NCBI RefSeq assembly: GCF_000968535.2
Contig: NC_016112.1
Span: 1,860,001 to 1,924,000, forward strand
Length of the DNA: 64,000 nt
Direction: 5' to 3'
Origin: Methylotuvimicrobium alcaliphilum 20Z
GTDB lineage: Bacteria; Pseudomonadota; Gammaproteobacteria; Methylococcales; Methylomonadaceae
In this document: piece after piece, positions 19,401-28,933 of the stretch
Layout: each line of letters begins with the position of its first letter
Numbering within the stretch: the first letter of the stretch is position 1
Program-made: the position numbers and the translations under genes
The notes under the pieces: model-generated
What the model was told of the DNA's origin: nothing
Seen by the model: the letters and a program-made list of their open reading frames with translations, nothing else
Databases searched by the model: none

Positions 19401-19961
19401 AACGGCGATATCGGTAAGTATCGACGGCTTCTACGCATGTTTGCGCAATCGCATCGACAAGACATGAGTCTGGCACGGAAACAATTAGCTTCCGGCGATA
19501 ACGAAGCCGTTCGTCGCTTAGCGCATGGTCTGAAAGGCGTAGCCGCGACTTTAGGCGCTAGGGTTGTCGCCGATTGTGCGGCAGCATTGGACAATGCCTT
19601 ACGTGCGGATGCCGGGTCGGACGATTGTATGAAATTGGCGCTTGCATGCGAACATGAATTAACACAGTTGGTCGAGGCAATTCAGTCTTTGCCCGAAGCA
19701 ACCGAACAGGATGATCTCGAGTCGATTGATATCGATCCTGAGCGTTTGAGGAGCCTCATCCAAGACCTTGAGCGCTTACTGGATGAGAGCAATGTTAAAG
19801 CCGGCAGTTTAAGCCGTGAATCGGCGGCGATGTTGCGGGTCTATTTGGGCGATCGTTATGCGATGTTTAATCGGTGTATTGATCGGTTCGATTATGATGA
19901 GGCTTTACGGATATTGAGAAGTGTATCGGATAACGATAATGACGGTTTGTCTATATCCTAA
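16401..19961 (+). CDS. Hybrid sensor histidine kinase (REC-PAS3-HK-REC-Hpt)
   Basis: A 1186-residue soluble phosphorelay protein. Order: receiver domain with Asp56 (LSDYNVPG); coiled coil; three PAS units at about 175-300, 300-425 and 425-550, each closed by a PAC-type motif ([33 protein letters not shown]); HisKA with His594 in [13 protein letters not shown]; HATPase ([18 protein letters not shown]); second receiver with Asp888 ([11 protein letters not shown]); Hpt with His1042 ([13 protein letters not shown]). No membrane segment is seen, so the upstream ethylene-receptor-type kinase, translated with it through a four-base overlap, is a natural membrane input; its phosphoryl group could pass to the N-terminal receiver. 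The stop codon falls within the inverted-repeat block that begins at 19954. Confidence 0.9.
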   Translation: MNDVQKILVIEDSAADFLLLERYLRRHGLASVCYCVNSNAELQRALQNEWDVVLSDYNVPGMNFRSTLQSIKSYRDDLPVILVTSAIGEEVAVDLLWQGVSDFVLKDNLARLPSSIHRALNEVKEHRALQHAEVALKQSQAKALEEQRQARLAALNLMEDAIVAQTRAEQAHAALLESEAKFRLLAENSSDCIFWLNPDGQFNYISPGCAQITGYPADAFLENAKLMDELVHEEDRDRYWHYLMSDSKDKKGYLEFRIVHKNGTIRWISHQNKAIHDENGVYLGKHGYHRDITAQKSMEQELRDSEARFRVAVENIRDAFILMDANDRIVIWNPAAETIFGYTQDEVKGKLLHATIAPSRLHDSASAGLSHFKQTGDGPVVGRTLELPAVRRNGEEFLVELSLSAVKLDGHWHAAGIVRDITERKRTEEQLRKLAQAVEQSPESIVIANLDAEIEYVNQAFVANTGYSFDEVIGRNPKILHSGKTPPETFIQFWDAMMRGETWKGEFINRRKDGSEYIEFAIVSPLRQPDGRITHYVSVKEDITDKKHNGEELDRYRHHLEELVADRTAELEKARAAADAANKAKSSFLANMSHEIRTPMNAILGLTYLLKQSPLSPVQGERLTKIEVSAQHLLSIINDILDLSKIEAGCLELEQTDFALEAVLDHIKSLVADQAKLKGLSVISDSDGVPHWLRGDPTRLRQAMLNYAGNAVKFTEQGSIVLRAKLLQENEQGLLVRFEVQDSGIGIAEEHLPLLFESFSQTDVSITRKYGGTGLGLAITKRLATMMGGDVGVESRIGQGSTFWFTAWLRRGRGVMSAVQIGTSKAVDDLLRRRYAGARLLVAEDNPINREVVLELLHSVGLSVDTAENGRVALDKVRSKQYDLILMDMQMPEMDGLAATRAIRSQTEYVRLPILAMTANAFDEDRRVCFDAGMNDFIAKPVIPEVLYTVVLRWLAREKHDLPELDNRSEESRMVFDQLNSQSELGDIPGVDTVKGLQMVNGDIGKYRRLLRMFAQSHRQDMSLARKQLASGDNEAVRRLAHGLKGVAATLGARVVADCAAALDNALRADAGSDDCMKLALACEHELTQLVEAIQSLPEATEQDDLESIDIDPERLRSLIQDLERLLDESNVKAGSLSRESAAMLRVYLGDRYAMFNRCIDRFDYDEALRILRSVSDNDNDGLSIS

Positions 19962-20188
19962 CGATCATGAAGACCTCGCCATCGCCCCGGTAAATGAAAG
20001 CTCTCTGGGGTGGGGAGGGTGCGGTCACTCGCCCGACAGGACGCCGTGAATACGTCCATGTAGGCTCGACGGCGGCTCCCTGCCGCCGACGCCTGTCGAT
20101 CGAGCAACCGCCCCCTCTTCGGAACCGGCATTGTGTTGAATATCGAAAAACTAGATTAAGATTTCAAATCCGCGAACTTTCACAGTAA
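19954..20188. repeat. Left copy of a ~235-base inverted repeat bracketing the REC-kinase gene
   Basis: It starts TATCCTAACGATCATGAAG, includes AAATGAAAG, the palindromic core GGTCACTCGCCCGACAGG...GACGCCGTGAATACGTCC and CCTGTCGATCGAGC, then GGAACCGGCATT, ATATCGAAAAACTAGATTA and ends at GAACTTTCACAGTAA. The same blocks appear in reverse order and strand at 21903-22148. Confidence 0.75.
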
Positions 20189-20231
20189 GCGTTCGGTATT
20201 CGATTAATGCGCGGCTTGATAAGTATGAGAA

Positions 20232-21509
20232 ATGAGCATGGATAATAAAAAAAAGATACTGATCATCGACGATATGCCGGCTAATCTTGAATTGATGGCT
20301 GAAGTTTTAAAGGATGATTATAGCGTTCAAGTTGCCACATCCGGTGAAAAAGGCTTGAAATTGGCGCGTGAGTATATGCCTGATTTGATATTGCTTGATG
20401 TGATGATGCCGGGGATAAGCGGTTACGATTTGTGCCGTCGACTGAAAGCCGAACCGGAATGTTGTGAAATCCCGGTGATTTTCGTGACGGCGCTAGACGA
20501 TCAAGCCGATGAGGCGTTCGGTTTGCAATTGGGGGCCGTCGATTATATCGTTAAACCGATTGTGCCGGGCATCGTCATGGCTCGAGTTAAAAGCCAATTG
20601 GCGCTAAAAAACGAGCGCGACTTACTGGAAAGTCAAAATGTATGGCTAAAAAGCGAAATCGAACGCCGCATGGGCGAATTAAAAGAGGCTCAGGCGTTTT
20701 TATTTCAATCCGAAAAAATGGCATCATTAGGCTTGTTGGCGGCCGGTATTGTTCATGAGATCAATAACCCGCTGAGTTATGTATATGCGAATTTGGAAGG
20801 CTTAAAAGATCGCTTACAGTCAGTGTTGTCTATTTTCGAATTGGCCGAAAAATTTTCCCGGCAGTTGCCGCAAGACCACCCCGATGTGTTGTTTTTCCAG
20901 AAGCTTAAAGAAGAATTGGATTACGATGATTTTAAAGCCGATTTAGCCGATTTGATCGAGGAGTCGATCGAAGGGGCAGTGCGAGCAAGAAAAATCATTC
21001 AGAATCTTCGCGAGTTTTCGCATATGAATGAGAACGAAAGCGGTCTGCATGACCTTGAGTCGGGCATCGATGCCACACTTAACATCGTGAATAACGAATT
21101 AAAATATAAGGCGGAAATTATCAAGGAATATGGGGGGCTTGCACCGATTAACTGCGTCGGCTCACAGATCAATCAAGTCGTGATGAATTTGCTGGTGAAT
21201 GCCGCCCAAGCCATCGAAAAATCAGGAAAAATAATTATAAGAACGGGCGGTCAAGGTAACGATAGGGTATGGATAGAGGTTGAAGATACCGGTTGCGGCA
21301 TGTCCGAGGAGGTTAGGCGGAAAATATTCGACCCGTTTTTTACGACTAAGCCGGTCGGTAAGGGGACGGGCTTGGGTTTATCGCTGTCTTATAAGATCAT
21401 CAAGGAGCATGGCGGGACGATCGATTTGACATCGGAATTAGGTAAAGGAACAAAATTCCGTGTCTATCTGCCGGTCAATAAAGAGGCCGGAGCTGGGGCT
21501 CCGTTATAA
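20232..21509 (+). CDS. Receiver-domain histidine kinase (REC-HisKA-HATPase)
   Basis: A 425-residue soluble protein. The receiver domain has IDDMP and Asp56 in [12 protein letters not shown] coiled coil leads to a HisKA domain with His175 in [13 protein letters not shown], the NtrB/ZraS-like type with an EINNP box. The HATPase domain has [17 protein letters not shown] and [13 protein letters not shown] receiver at the N-terminus of a kinase usually means that it is itself controlled by an upstream kinase, so it may sit between the hybrid kinase and a final output; this is inference. Two in-frame ATGs (20232 and 20238) are possible. The gene lies between two inverted copies of a repeat, unlike any other gene in the window. 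Confidence 0.88.
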   Translation: MSMDNKKKILIIDDMPANLELMAEVLKDDYSVQVATSGEKGLKLAREYMPDLILLDVMMPGISGYDLCRRLKAEPECCEIPVIFVTALDDQADEAFGLQLGAVDYIVKPIVPGIVMARVKSQLALKNERDLLESQNVWLKSEIERRMGELKEAQAFLFQSEKMASLGLLAAGIVHEINNPLSYVYANLEGLKDRLQSVLSIFELAEKFSRQLPQDHPDVLFFQKLKEELDYDDFKADLADLIEESIEGAVRARKIIQNLREFSHMNENESGLHDLESGIDATLNIVNNELKYKAEIIKEYGGLAPINCVGSQINQVVMNLLVNAAQAIEKSGKIIIRTGGQGNDRVWIEVEDTGCGMSEEVRRKIFDPFFTTKPVGKGTGLGLSLSYKIIKEHGGTIDLTSELGKGTKFRVYLPVNKEAGAGAPL

Positions 21510-21521
21510 ATCCATAAAAAG

Positions 21522-21738
21522 CATTTTGTCCACGAAACACACGAAAATCACGAAAATATTTAATTATACCTTTCATGCTTCAAATTTCGGCAGCGCCTGA
21601 GCAGGCATCGGTGTGTGCGGTCCCTCACCTAACGCCCGGTGAGGGACCAGAATGGAGCTGGCCTGTCGGGTGAGTGATCGTACCCTTCGCCACGCCTTGC
21701 ACTTTCACTTGCCGGGCCTTCATGAATCGTTAGGATAA
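21522..21738. repeat. Mosaic of partial repeats after the REC-kinase
   Basis: 21522-21561 is a CACGAAACACACGAAAATC element shared with 60211-60245. 21566-21590 is a family B left end (ATACC...CTTCAAATTTCGGC). 21608-21655 is a TGTGCGGTCCCTCACC/GGTGAGGGACC hairpin like that at 35495-35525. 21660-21738 repeats one end of the inverted-repeat family (CTGTCGGGTGAGTG...GTTAGGATA). No gene is seen in 21510-22217. Confidence 0.6.
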
Positions 21739-21739
21739 A

Positions 21740-21905
21740 CCTAAAAAGAGCAGTTGAGAGCCTCAAACTACCGTTCGCCCTGAGCCCGTCGAAGGGTCAA
21801 CGGTAGTTTGAGGCTTCACCACGACGGTGAAAGTGTTGTATACCCTTCATGCTTCGACTTAGCTCAGCACGAACGGTCTACAACACATGTCAACTGCTCT
21901 TTTTA
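21740..21905 (-). repeat. Family C MITE-like repeat
   Basis: Inverted ends CCTAAAAAGAGCAGTTGA and TCAACTGCTCTTTTTA enclose a GCCTCAAACTACCG/CGGTAGTTTGAGGC hairpin and a GTGTTGTA/TACAACAC hairpin. The copy at 43438-43629 is in the opposite orientation. Confidence 0.7.
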
Positions 21906-22148
21906 CTGTGAAAGTTCGTAAATTTGGATTCATTATCTAATTTTTCGATATACAAATCTCTGTTCTGGCAATGCCGGTTCCGGAGAGGGTGCGGTTGCTC
22001 GATCGACAGGCGTTGGCGGCAGGATAGCCGCCATCGAGCCTACATGGACGTATTCACGGCGTCCTGTCGGGCGAGTGACCGCGCCCTCCCCACGTCTCGT
22101 ACTTTCATTTGCCGGGGTGATTGCCGGGCTTTCATGAACGTTAGGATA
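21903..22148. repeat. Right copy of the ~235-base inverted repeat
   Basis: Reverse-complement counterpart of 19954-20188: TTACTGTGAAAGTTCG at the left, AATGCCGGTTCCGG, the GACAGG...CGTATTCACGGCGTCCTG core, GGGCGAGTGACCGCGCCCTC, then TTTCATGAACGTTAGGATA at the right. Confidence 0.75.
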
Positions 22149-22217
22149 AAGCTTAGAGCTGACACATATTGACTCTGTTCAGAAAGCAACTGGATACCGT
22201 TAATAAATTTCTTATTA

Positions 22218-23153
22218 TCAAACTGCGTTACGATGGCTCGATTCAGTCAGTTTGACAAAAACGTCTTCAAGCGATTGTTTCATTTCGGTAATTTCCAGTA
22301 GTCCCCAACCTAGGCGAACGGCAGTTTCGGTAATATGTTCGTTAAGATTTTGCGTATTATCGTGGTGTAATCGCGTAATGTTTCCGGGTAAGCCTTCGAC
22401 TGACAATATGCCGGGTATCGCTTTCAAGCTATTGAAATCGGCCGGTAGTCGCGTTTTGATTTGTAGCGTACTTGTCTTTAACTGCCGATTGAGCCCTTCG
22501 ATCGTTTCGTGAAAAATCAATTTGCCGTGCTGAATAATTTGTACATGTGTGCAGGATTCTTGGACTTCCGGCAGAATATGGGTGGACAGAATGACGCCGT
22601 GGTCTCGGCCCAGTTCACGGATCAGGTTTCGAATTTCTCGGATTTGTATCGGGTCAAGACCCACGGTCGGTTCATCGAGAATAACGACGTCAGGATTGTG
22701 CAAGATGGCTTGAGCGATGCCGACCCGTTGTTGAAAGCCTTTGGAAAGATTGCCGATGAGCCGGCTCGCGACTTCTCTTAAGCCGCATCGCTCCTTGGCT
22801 GTTGCGATGGCTTTTGAGATATGTCCGCGCGTTAGACGATGGAGTCGCGCGCAATAATGCAAAAATTCATCGACGGTCAATTCACGGTATAGCGGAGGTG
22901 TATCCGGTAAATAGCCGAGTTTCAACTTAGCCGATTTCGGTTTATCGAGTATGTCGTAACCGTTGATAGTAATGAGTCCGGCGCTGGGAGCGAGATTGCC
23001 GCAGAGCATCTGCATCGTCGTGGTTTTACCGGCGCCGTTCGGTCCTAAAAAGCCTAGTACTTCGCCTTTAGACAGGGTAAAACTGACATCGTCGACCGCG
23101 CAAAGTTTGCCGTAATAACGGTATAAATGTTCGGCTATTATCAGATGACTCAT
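22218..23153 (-). CDS. ABC transporter ATP-binding protein (GldA-like)
   Basis: A 311-residue ABC ATPase. Walker A is GPNGAGKTTTMQ, the signature is LSKGFQQRVG and Walker B is VVILDEPTVGLDP, followed by the ILSTHILPEVQ switch region. The C-terminal 90 residues are the extension typical of ABC-2 exporters. Relatives (gliding-motility-type, GldA) normally lie before a membrane permease gene and an auxiliary gene. Here none follows: downstream is repeat sequence. It starts 12 bases after hflD, so it belongs to the rhodanese-hflD transcription unit. The permease partner must be elsewhere or lost. Confidence 0.85.
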   Translation of the reverse strand: MSHLIIAEHLYRYYGKLCAVDDVSFTLSKGEVLGFLGPNGAGKTTTMQMLCGNLAPSAGLITINGYDILDKPKSAKLKLGYLPDTPPLYRELTVDEFLHYCARLHRLTRGHISKAIATAKERCGLREVASRLIGNLSKGFQQRVGIAQAILHNPDVVILDEPTVGLDPIQIREIRNLIRELGRDHGVILSTHILPEVQESCTHVQIIQHGKLIFHETIEGLNRQLKTSTLQIKTRLPADFNSLKAIPGILSVEGLPGNITRLHHDNTQNLNEHITETAVRLGWGLLEITEMKQSLEDVFVKLTESSHRNAV

Positions 23154-23165
23154 AACGCAATTCGG

Positions 23166-23795
23166 TTAGATTCTTTGGAGCAGTGCTTCGACTTCCGTTT
23201 GTAGTTTTTTCCGGAAGAACAAAAATTTCCAACGCGATCCGCCGCATTGCTTCCATAGGATTGCCGAGCGTATGCCAGCTAGCAGCAGGGCTCTGATTTT
23301 ATTGACGGTATCGGGTCTCGATAAATAATGTTGTTCGCCGTTGACCATGATCCTCGGTTGTAGCGTACTGATCGTGTTGTGATAAATGTCGCCGAGGTTG
23401 GCTAATACGTTTTCGTGCAAAAGCCCGAAAGTTTCGCTTTGGTGTTGGGCTTTTTCGATGCCTTTACCGATGACTTCCATTAAATCGGGACGGTTTGATA
23501 CCTGTTTTTCTAAAAATACTAGCGATGCCGCATATCGTGCTTGTTCGGGATCTGCGATATCGAAACCGGTCATTTGCCGGTTGAGTTGTTCCAATCCGAA
23601 TTTGATACCGGCTAGGCCGCCATAAATGTCTTCAACCGTATCCGAGTCGATTTTAAGAATGCTGGCGATACTGGCTTCGGTTGCATCGGGATCCGATTTG
23701 CCGGTTGTTGCCAATTGCCTGACCAGCGCGGCCGCTTGGGCGATGCCTGCGAGTGCGATTGCTTGGTTGGTGATGGTGTTGAGATTTTTTGTCAT
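23166..23795 (-). CDS. hflD: High frequency lysogenization protein HflD homologue
   Basis: A 209-residue helical, membrane-associated protein. The N-terminus NQAIALAGIAQAAALV and the segment DIYGGLAGIKFGLEQL are the HflD signatures; length equals the E. coli protein. In E. coli HflD binds the phage lambda CII activator; its cell role is unclear. It usually lies between mnmA and purB; here it overlaps the rhodanese gene upstream by four bases and precedes an ABC ATPase by 12, so the neighbourhood is rearranged. Confidence 0.9.
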   Translation of the reverse strand: MTKNLNTITNQAIALAGIAQAAALVRQLATTGKSDPDATEASIASILKIDSDTVEDIYGGLAGIKFGLEQLNRQMTGFDIADPEQARYAASLVFLEKQVSNRPDLMEVIGKGIEKAQHQSETFGLLHENVLANLGDIYHNTISTLQPRIMVNGEQHYLSRPDTVNKIRALLLAGIRSAILWKQCGGSRWKFLFFRKKLQTEVEALLQRI

Positions 23796-24232
23796 TGTTT
23801 ACAAGCCAATAGACCAGGGCAATGTTGAGTGGTGGCATAGCCGGCTTGAATCCAAGGCTGAATACCGTTTTGTAGATGGTTAATATTGTCTAAACCGAAT
23901 GTTTGCACTAGGAGATTACCGGCTTTTTCACTTCGATTGCCGGATCGGCATACCAGCACGACGGGTTGATTCGGTGAAGTGCGTAATTTTTCCATTTCGC
24001 TTAGCCATTGTTCTGCATCGTAGCTGCCTCGACTATCGAAAAATTGAAGCCTTACACTGTGAGGTATCGTTCCAGTCTCGGCCCATTCTTTTTCGGTACG
24101 GATATCGATGATCAAAGCATTTTGTCTGTTTTTCATTTCGAGCATTTGCGGTATATCGATAGCCCCAAGCTCACTCGCCGATAGTAACTGCGTATGGATC
24201 ATCAATGAAAATAAAAATAAAAGTTTGTTCAT
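23792..24232 (-). CDS. Periplasmic rhodanese-like protein
   Basis: A 146-residue protein with a short signal peptide (MNKLLFLFSLMIHTQLLSAS) and one rhodanese domain. The active loop is VLVCRSGNRSEKA with the catalytic Cys that carries persulphide in sulphurtransferases; IDIRTEKEWAETGTI is the conserved first half. Substrate is unknown. Export suggests a periplasmic role in thiol or sulphur handling. It overlaps hflD by four bases and follows the EAL-HDOD gene after eight, so all four minus-strand genes from 25440 to 22218 look like one unit. Confidence 0.85.
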   Translation of the reverse strand: MNKLLFLFSLMIHTQLLSASELGAIDIPQMLEMKNRQNALIIDIRTEKEWAETGTIPHSVRLQFFDSRGSYDAEQWLSEMEKLRTSPNQPVVLVCRSGNRSEKAGNLLVQTFGLDNINHLQNGIQPWIQAGYATTQHCPGLLACKQ

Positions 24233-24240
24233 GGAATCGG

Positions 24241-25440
24241 TTATTCGATGTTGTTCATGATTTGATTCGCCCAGTCGATGCTTTCCAGATACGCAGTGTT
24301 AATCATCGCCGGAGTTAAAGCTTTGAAGTGTATCGCTTGCGGCAACCATTGCTCGAAACCGAGCACGAATTGAAGAATTTCTCCGCCTAATCCATTCTTT
24401 TCCAAAATAGCAATCGCGACATCGGCCGTCAATGGTAATTGACCGAGCGCTTCATCGATCGGCAAATCTAGGATACTGTCGAGACTCGATAGTATACCGA
24501 TTAAAAAGTAATGTTCGGGTTCTTCGCTAAGGTGCCGGGCTAATAGTTCGCACATTTTAGCTCGAATCAAGGCTGTTTGAAGTAGGGCTTTCGGTTTATT
24601 CGATAATGAGGCGAAGGTTAGAATATTACACCATCGTTTGATTTCATTCAGGCCAAGATAAGAGACGGCATGCCGGATCGATTCGATGCGTCGTGGAATC
24701 GCAAAAAAAGCCGAGTTAATGTAGTGCAATAATTTAAAGCTTAATGTGACATCTTGCGAAATGATTTGTGTTAGTTCGAGAAATTCTACGTTGGGATTAT
24801 TGACTGCAGCCAACAATCTGATTGCCGCTGTTTGGTTTATACCCAAACGCCGGCCTTCGACGATGTTCGGTTTGCTGAGAAAAAAACCTTGAAAATAGTC
24901 GCAGCCAAGTTCGAGTAGTTGTTCGTATTGTTGGTGGCTTTCGACTTTTTCGGCCAATAACTTAACGGGGTAATGTTTGAGTTGTTTGATTATGTCGAGG
25001 GTTTCTTGCTCGGACATTTGCAAGACATCGAGTTTGATGATGTCAACGTACTCTAGTAAAGGCCGCCATTCGTCAGTCAACACAAAATCATCCAGTGCTA
25101 AGGTATAGCCGAGTTGCTTTAGCTCTTTAATGTTGTTGATGATTCTTAAGTCGACTTTGATGTCTTCTAGTAGCTCAATAACAATGCGTTCTTTGGGAAG
25201 GCTTAACGGTGTTTTTTCAAGGATATTTTGGCCGGTAAAGTTAATGAAAGCCCTGTGGCTTTCGACCAATTGATTAATGCCGAGTTCGAGTATCGTATCG
25301 GTAACGATTTGGTTGGTCGCTTGCGTGGCTTGGCTTTCTTGCGCCAAGTCGTATTCATGACCTCGAAAAAGAATTTCATAGGCATAGATTTCAAGTTTTC
25401 TATTGAAAATTTGTTGACGACCAATCAAAAAGTTTGTCAT
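24241..25440 (-). CDS. EAL-HDOD signalling protein (YuxH family)
   Basis: A 399-residue soluble protein. Residues 1-200 form an EAL-like fold in which the EAL motif reads YEILFRG and the later metal-site part reads ALDDFVLTDEW, with AEKVESHQQYEQ and GCDYFQGFFLSKP at the end. The glutamate position is kept but much of the catalytic loop 6 is not, as usual for YuxH-type proteins, so c-di-GMP hydrolysis is doubtful. Residues 200-399 are an HDOD domain (SFKLLHYINSAFFA, HAVSYLGLNEIKRW). Such proteins act as adaptors in motility or c-di-GMP signalling. It is first in the minus-strand unit, divergent from copZ. Confidence 0.85.
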   Translation of the reverse strand: MTNFLIGRQQIFNRKLEIYAYEILFRGHEYDLAQESQATQATNQIVTDTILELGINQLVESHRAFINFTGQNILEKTPLSLPKERIVIELLEDIKVDLRIINNIKELKQLGYTLALDDFVLTDEWRPLLEYVDIIKLDVLQMSEQETLDIIKQLKHYPVKLLAEKVESHQQYEQLLELGCDYFQGFFLSKPNIVEGRRLGINQTAAIRLLAAVNNPNVEFLELTQIISQDVTLSFKLLHYINSAFFAIPRRIESIRHAVSYLGLNEIKRWCNILTFASLSNKPKALLQTALIRAKMCELLARHLSEEPEHYFLIGILSSLDSILDLPIDEALGQLPLTADVAIAILEKNGLGGEILQFVLGFEQWLPQAIHFKALTPAMINTAYLESIDWANQIMNNIE

Positions 25441-25655
25441 TTAGATATGCCCATTGCTGAATATCCCGGTGCTTCTTTAAACCGGCGCCAAAATTCGAGT
25501 ATAAAACAAAGTATGAAAGCATTGTATTTGGTTGTATTGTATTTGAGCGTTAGACTATTTTTTTGAATTAGTTTATATCATGTTTAACAAATATGCGTCG
25601 AGCGGTGCATAGTGCGTTTTAATTTAATATTATGACTAGAATCAGTGGAGAGGAC

Positions 25656-25865
25656 ATGAGCGAGACAATTGTGCTGACGGTAACAGGTATGAAATGCGGC
25701 GGTTGCGAAACCAATATCAGCGATAAATTAAAAACACTGGATGGTGTGTTATCGGTTTCCGCAAGCCATAAAGACAATAAAGTGGAGGTGGGCTACGATC
25801 CGGCTAAGATCGAGGTCGAAGAAATAGAAGATGCCGTGATCGATGCGGGTTTTTCTGTGGAATGA
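25656..25865 (+). CDS. copZ: Copper chaperone, heavy-metal-associated domain
   Basis: A 69-residue single-domain metallochaperone with the metal site GMKCGGCETN (the two Cys bind Cu(I)). It delivers copper to the CopA ATPase encoded 160 bases downstream. I start at 25656 because a clear ribosome site (GGAGAGG) lies just before this ATG; an earlier in-frame ATG at 25632 would add eight residues with no site. The CxGGC spacing has two glycines rather than the commoner CxxC residues of CopZ but fits the family. No CueR-type operator was recognised upstream. Copper handling suits an organism with particulate methane monooxygenase (inference). Confidence 0.88.
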   Translation: MSETIVLTVTGMKCGGCETNISDKLKTLDGVLSVSASHKDNKVEVGYDPAKIEVEEIEDAVIDAGFSVE

Positions 25866-25874
25866 GGGATTGGT

Positions 25875-25958
25875 AAGGTTCAAGGTTCAAGGTTCAAGGT
25901 GAAAGGTGAAAGATGAAAGATGAAAGATGAAAGATGAAAGATGAAAGATGAAAGGTGC
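25875..25958. repeat. Heptanucleotide tandem repeat between copZ and copA
   Basis: Twelve consecutive 7-base units: three AAGGTTC, two AAGGTGA, six AAGATGA and one AAGGTGC. Directly after come three spaced copies of a TTGCCCCTTAAGC-like unit to about 26000. The array ends about 70 bases before the copA start. Confidence 0.9.
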
Positions 25959-26029
25959 TTTGCCCCTTAAGCTCCTTGCCCCTTAAGCCTTGCCCCTTTA
26001 ACCTTATTCACTTCTATTCGGAGATTATT

Positions 26030-28285
26030 ATGAGCACACAAAACGAATCCGAGATGACGATGCCCGAACTGCGCCTGTCGATTTTGGGCATGCGTTGTGC
26101 CGGGTGCGTTGGAGCCGTTGAAACCGCCTTGGCGGAAGTTGAAGGCGTGGCCGAGGTTTCGGTCAATTTTGCCGATCATTCGGCTCAAGTCAAAGGCGAT
26201 GCCGATCCGGACGCATTGACCAAGGCGGTAAAAGCGGCGGGTTACGATGCGGCCGTCATGGAAGGTTTGGATGAAGATCCCTCCGAACAGGAAGAACTCG
26301 AACTCAAACGCTATCGTTCGTTGATGAAAAAAGCCGCGGCGGCTGCCGCGTTGGGTATTCCGTTGATGTTGGGCGATCATTTCAACTGGCTGCCCGAAAT
26401 CGGTTCGGAAGCCGGTCAATGGTTTTGGCCACAGCTTTCCTTGATGACCTTGGGTATTTTGATTTATTCAGGCTGGCATTTTTATAGCGGCGCGATCAAG
26501 TCGCTGTCTCACGGTCAGGCCAATATGGACACCTTAATCGCGCTGGGAACCGGTTCGGCTTGGTTGTATTCGTCGATCGTGATCGATTATTCCGATGCCT
26601 TGCCGTCGCTCGCCAAGCATGCTTATTTCGAAGCGGCCGTGATTATCTTGGCGTTCATCAATTTAGGTTCCGGTTTGGAAACCTTAGCGCGCGGCAAAAC
26701 GTCGGGTGCGATTCGTCAGTTGATCGGGCTTCAACCGCGTACCGCGAGAGTCATCCGTGAAGGCAAGGAAATCGATATTCCGATTCACGATGTCGGGCTC
26801 GGCGAAATCTTGCGGGTCCGCCCCGGCGAAAAAATTCCGGTGGACGGAACGGTGACCGAAGGGCATTCGTCCGTCGATGAATCGATGTTGACAGGCGAAC
26901 CCTTGCCGGTCGAAAAAACCGAAGGTTCATCGGTTGCCGCGGGCACGATGAATCAAAAAGGGAGTTTTATTTTTAAGGCGACGCGAATCGGCCGCGACAC
27001 CGCGTTGGCTCAGATTATTAAAAGCGTGCGTCAGGCGCAAGGCAGCAAACCCGATATCGCGCGTTTGGCCGACAGGATTTCGAGTATTTTTGTGCCGGCC
27101 GTAGTTGCCTTATCTGTATTGACATTTCTTATATGGTTAGGCTTCGGTCCCGAGCCGTCCCTGGGGTATGCCTTCGTGACTTCGATGACGGTACTCGTCA
27201 TCGCGTGTCCATGCGCATTGGGCTTGGCAACGCCGATTTCAGTCATGGTTTCGGTCGGACGGGCGGCACAAATGGGAATTTTGATTCGTAACGGGGAAGC
27301 CTTGCAGACGGCAGGTAAAATGACTTGTGTGATTCTCGATAAAACCGGCACGGTTACCGAAGGTAAACCGTCGGTTTCAACAATCGAGGCTGTGAACGGT
27401 TTTTCCGAAGAACAAGTGCTGCAAATCACTGCCAGTATCGAATCGGGTTCCGAGCATCCTTTGGCGGGAGCTATTTTGGCCGAAGCGGAGCGACGCGGTA
27501 TCAAGCCGTCACGGGCACGGCGTTTCCAAGCCGTTGCAGGCCACGGAGTTTGCGCTGAAATCGATAAACGTCAGGTTTATTTCGGCAATACTGCGCTAAT
27601 GGCGCAAAAAGATGTCGATTGCGCGGCTTATTCGGAGCCAATGCAAGCATTATCGAAGCAGGGCCAAACGCCGATGCTGTTGGCGGTCGATAACGAAATC
27701 GCCGGAATTGTCGCGGTGGCCGATCCGATTAAAAAAGATTCCGAACAAGCGATTAAACAGCTTAAAGAGCAAGGCATACGCATTATTATGGTGACCGGCG
27801 ATAACGAAGTTACGGCAAAAGCAATTGCCGGTCAGGCCGGTATTTCCGAAGTTAGGGCGCAAGTGTTGCCGCAGGACAAAGCCGCCGTCGTCAAGGAATT
27901 ACAAGAGAGAGGAGAAAAGGTCGGCATGGTCGGTGACGGCATTAACGATGCGCCGGCTCTGGCGCAAGCCGATGTCGGTATCGCGATCGGTACCGGCACC
28001 GATGTCGCGATTGAAAGTGCGGATGTCGTGATTTTACAAGGTTCATTGATGAAAGTGCCCGAAGCCATCGAATTGTCCAAGGCGACAGTCATCAATATTA
28101 AACAAAATTTGTTGGGCGCGTTTTTTTATAACACAATCAGTATTCCGGTCGCGGCCGGCTTGTTGTATCCGTTGTTCGGTATTTTATTGAACCCGATGAT
28201 TGCTGGTGCCGCGATGGCAATGTCGTCGGTCACTGTTGTGATGAATGCCAACCGGCTTCGGTGGGTGAAATTAGGAGGAAGGTGA
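26030..28285 (+). CDS. copA: Copper-translocating P1B-type ATPase
   Basis: A 751-residue inner-membrane pump exporting Cu(I). One N-terminal metal domain carries [12 protein letters not shown]. The membrane ion site is CPC (Cys393-Pro-Cys395) in [12 protein letters not shown]. Phosphorylation is at Asp437 in [18 protein letters not shown] is the actuator loop, [11 protein letters not shown] the HP motif and [16 protein letters not shown] the hinge. [10 protein letters not shown] near the end matches the Cu-ATPase M7-M8 region. I start at 26030, with a GGAGATT site before the ATG; the longer frame from 25955 is read from the tandem repeat. The stop overlaps the following lipoprotein start (TGATG). 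Confidence 0.95.
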   Translation: MSTQNESEMTMPELRLSILGMRCAGCVGAVETALAEVEGVAEVSVNFADHSAQVKGDADPDALTKAVKAAGYDAAVMEGLDEDPSEQEELELKRYRSLMKKAAAAAALGIPLMLGDHFNWLPEIGSEAGQWFWPQLSLMTLGILIYSGWHFYSGAIKSLSHGQANMDTLIALGTGSAWLYSSIVIDYSDALPSLAKHAYFEAAVIILAFINLGSGLETLARGKTSGAIRQLIGLQPRTARVIREGKEIDIPIHDVGLGEILRVRPGEKIPVDGTVTEGHSSVDESMLTGEPLPVEKTEGSSVAAGTMNQKGSFIFKATRIGRDTALAQIIKSVRQAQGSKPDIARLADRISSIFVPAVVALSVLTFLIWLGFGPEPSLGYAFVTSMTVLVIACPCALGLATPISVMVSVGRAAQMGILIRNGEALQTAGKMTCVILDKTGTVTEGKPSVSTIEAVNGFSEEQVLQITASIESGSEHPLAGAILAEAERRGIKPSRARRFQAVAGHGVCAEIDKRQVYFGNTALMAQKDVDCAAYSEPMQALSKQGQTPMLLAVDNEIAGIVAVADPIKKDSEQAIKQLKEQGIRIIMVTGDNEVTAKAIAGQAGISEVRAQVLPQDKAAVVKELQERGEKVGMVGDGINDAPALAQADVGIAIGTGTDVAIESADVVILQGSLMKVPEAIELSKATVINIKQNLLGAFFYNTISIPVAAGLLYPLFGILLNPMIAGAAMAMSSVTVVMNANRLRWVKLGGR

Positions 28286-28797
28286 TGAATAATTTATTTA
28301 AGCTTATTTTTTGTGCGGCCATTGTGTCGGTAGTCGTGGCTTGCGGTGATTCTTCCAGTAGCGCGAAACAAGTCGGGATCAGCTCTACGCATGTTATTGA
28401 GGGCACCGTGACCGATCGAGACGAATTGATTGTTAGTGGAAAAATTCTCGCGAAGGACAAAAATGGATCGACGATTGCTACTGCCGAACCCGATCAAGAA
28501 GCCCACTATTCGATAGCATTGCCGCCTGGATCCGCTTATCCGGTGACGCTCGAGATTGCCGTAGACGAGAATACATTACTGGAAGCGGTTGTGATGGATT
28601 CGGCATTGGCGATGCAGGATATTTCGACGATGTCGACGCTGGTCGTCGAATCGGCTAGAAATTTGGGCGGTTTGACCAAGCAAAATATGGCTCAGGCAGC
28701 TATTAATGCGATTCGGCAAAACAAAAAAGCCAGCGGCAAAGGAACCTCCACCGGGTTTAAAGGTGACCCGACTAAGCAATACGGTGGCTGGCATTAA
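28285..28797 (+). CDS. Hypothetical lipoprotein coupled to copA
   Basis: A 170-residue protein with a lipoprotein signal: [20 protein letters not shown], the lipobox Cys at residue 20 followed by GDSSSS. The middle looks like a small beta domain (IEGTVTDRDELIVSGKI, then DQEAHYSIALPPGSAYPVTL), similar in style to carboxypeptidase-regulatory or transthyretin-like folds; the last 40 residues are lysine/glycine rich. No metal-binding motif is seen. The start overlaps the copA stop as TGATG, with a GGAGGAAGG ribosome site, so it is translationally coupled. Function unknown; an envelope role near copper export is only guilt by association. Confidence 0.7.
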   Translation: MNNLFKLIFCAAIVSVVVACGDSSSSAKQVGISSTHVIEGTVTDRDELIVSGKILAKDKNGSTIATAEPDQEAHYSIALPPGSAYPVTLEIAVDENTLLEAVVMDSALAMQDISTMSTLVVESARNLGGLTKQNMAQAAINAIRQNKKASGKGTSTGFKGDPTKQYGGWH

Positions 28798-28933
28798 TGG
28801 AGTACGAGCGCTTACTGATTGGTTATCCTGGCCGGGGTTTACTCCTCGGCAATTGCTCCTACATTGCCCTAATACACGCCATCCGAGGCGTAATGCATTC
28901 TAGTCCCTCAGCAGTTGCCGAGGGACTAGGGGG

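Noticed and set aside
25875-26000. Possible CRISPR array
   Set aside because: Units are 7-base head-to-tail repeats without spacers; no cas genes are near.
25955-26029. N-terminal extension of copA
   Set aside because: It is read from the tandem-repeat region; the ATG at 26030 has a ribosome site and starts close to the metal-binding domain.
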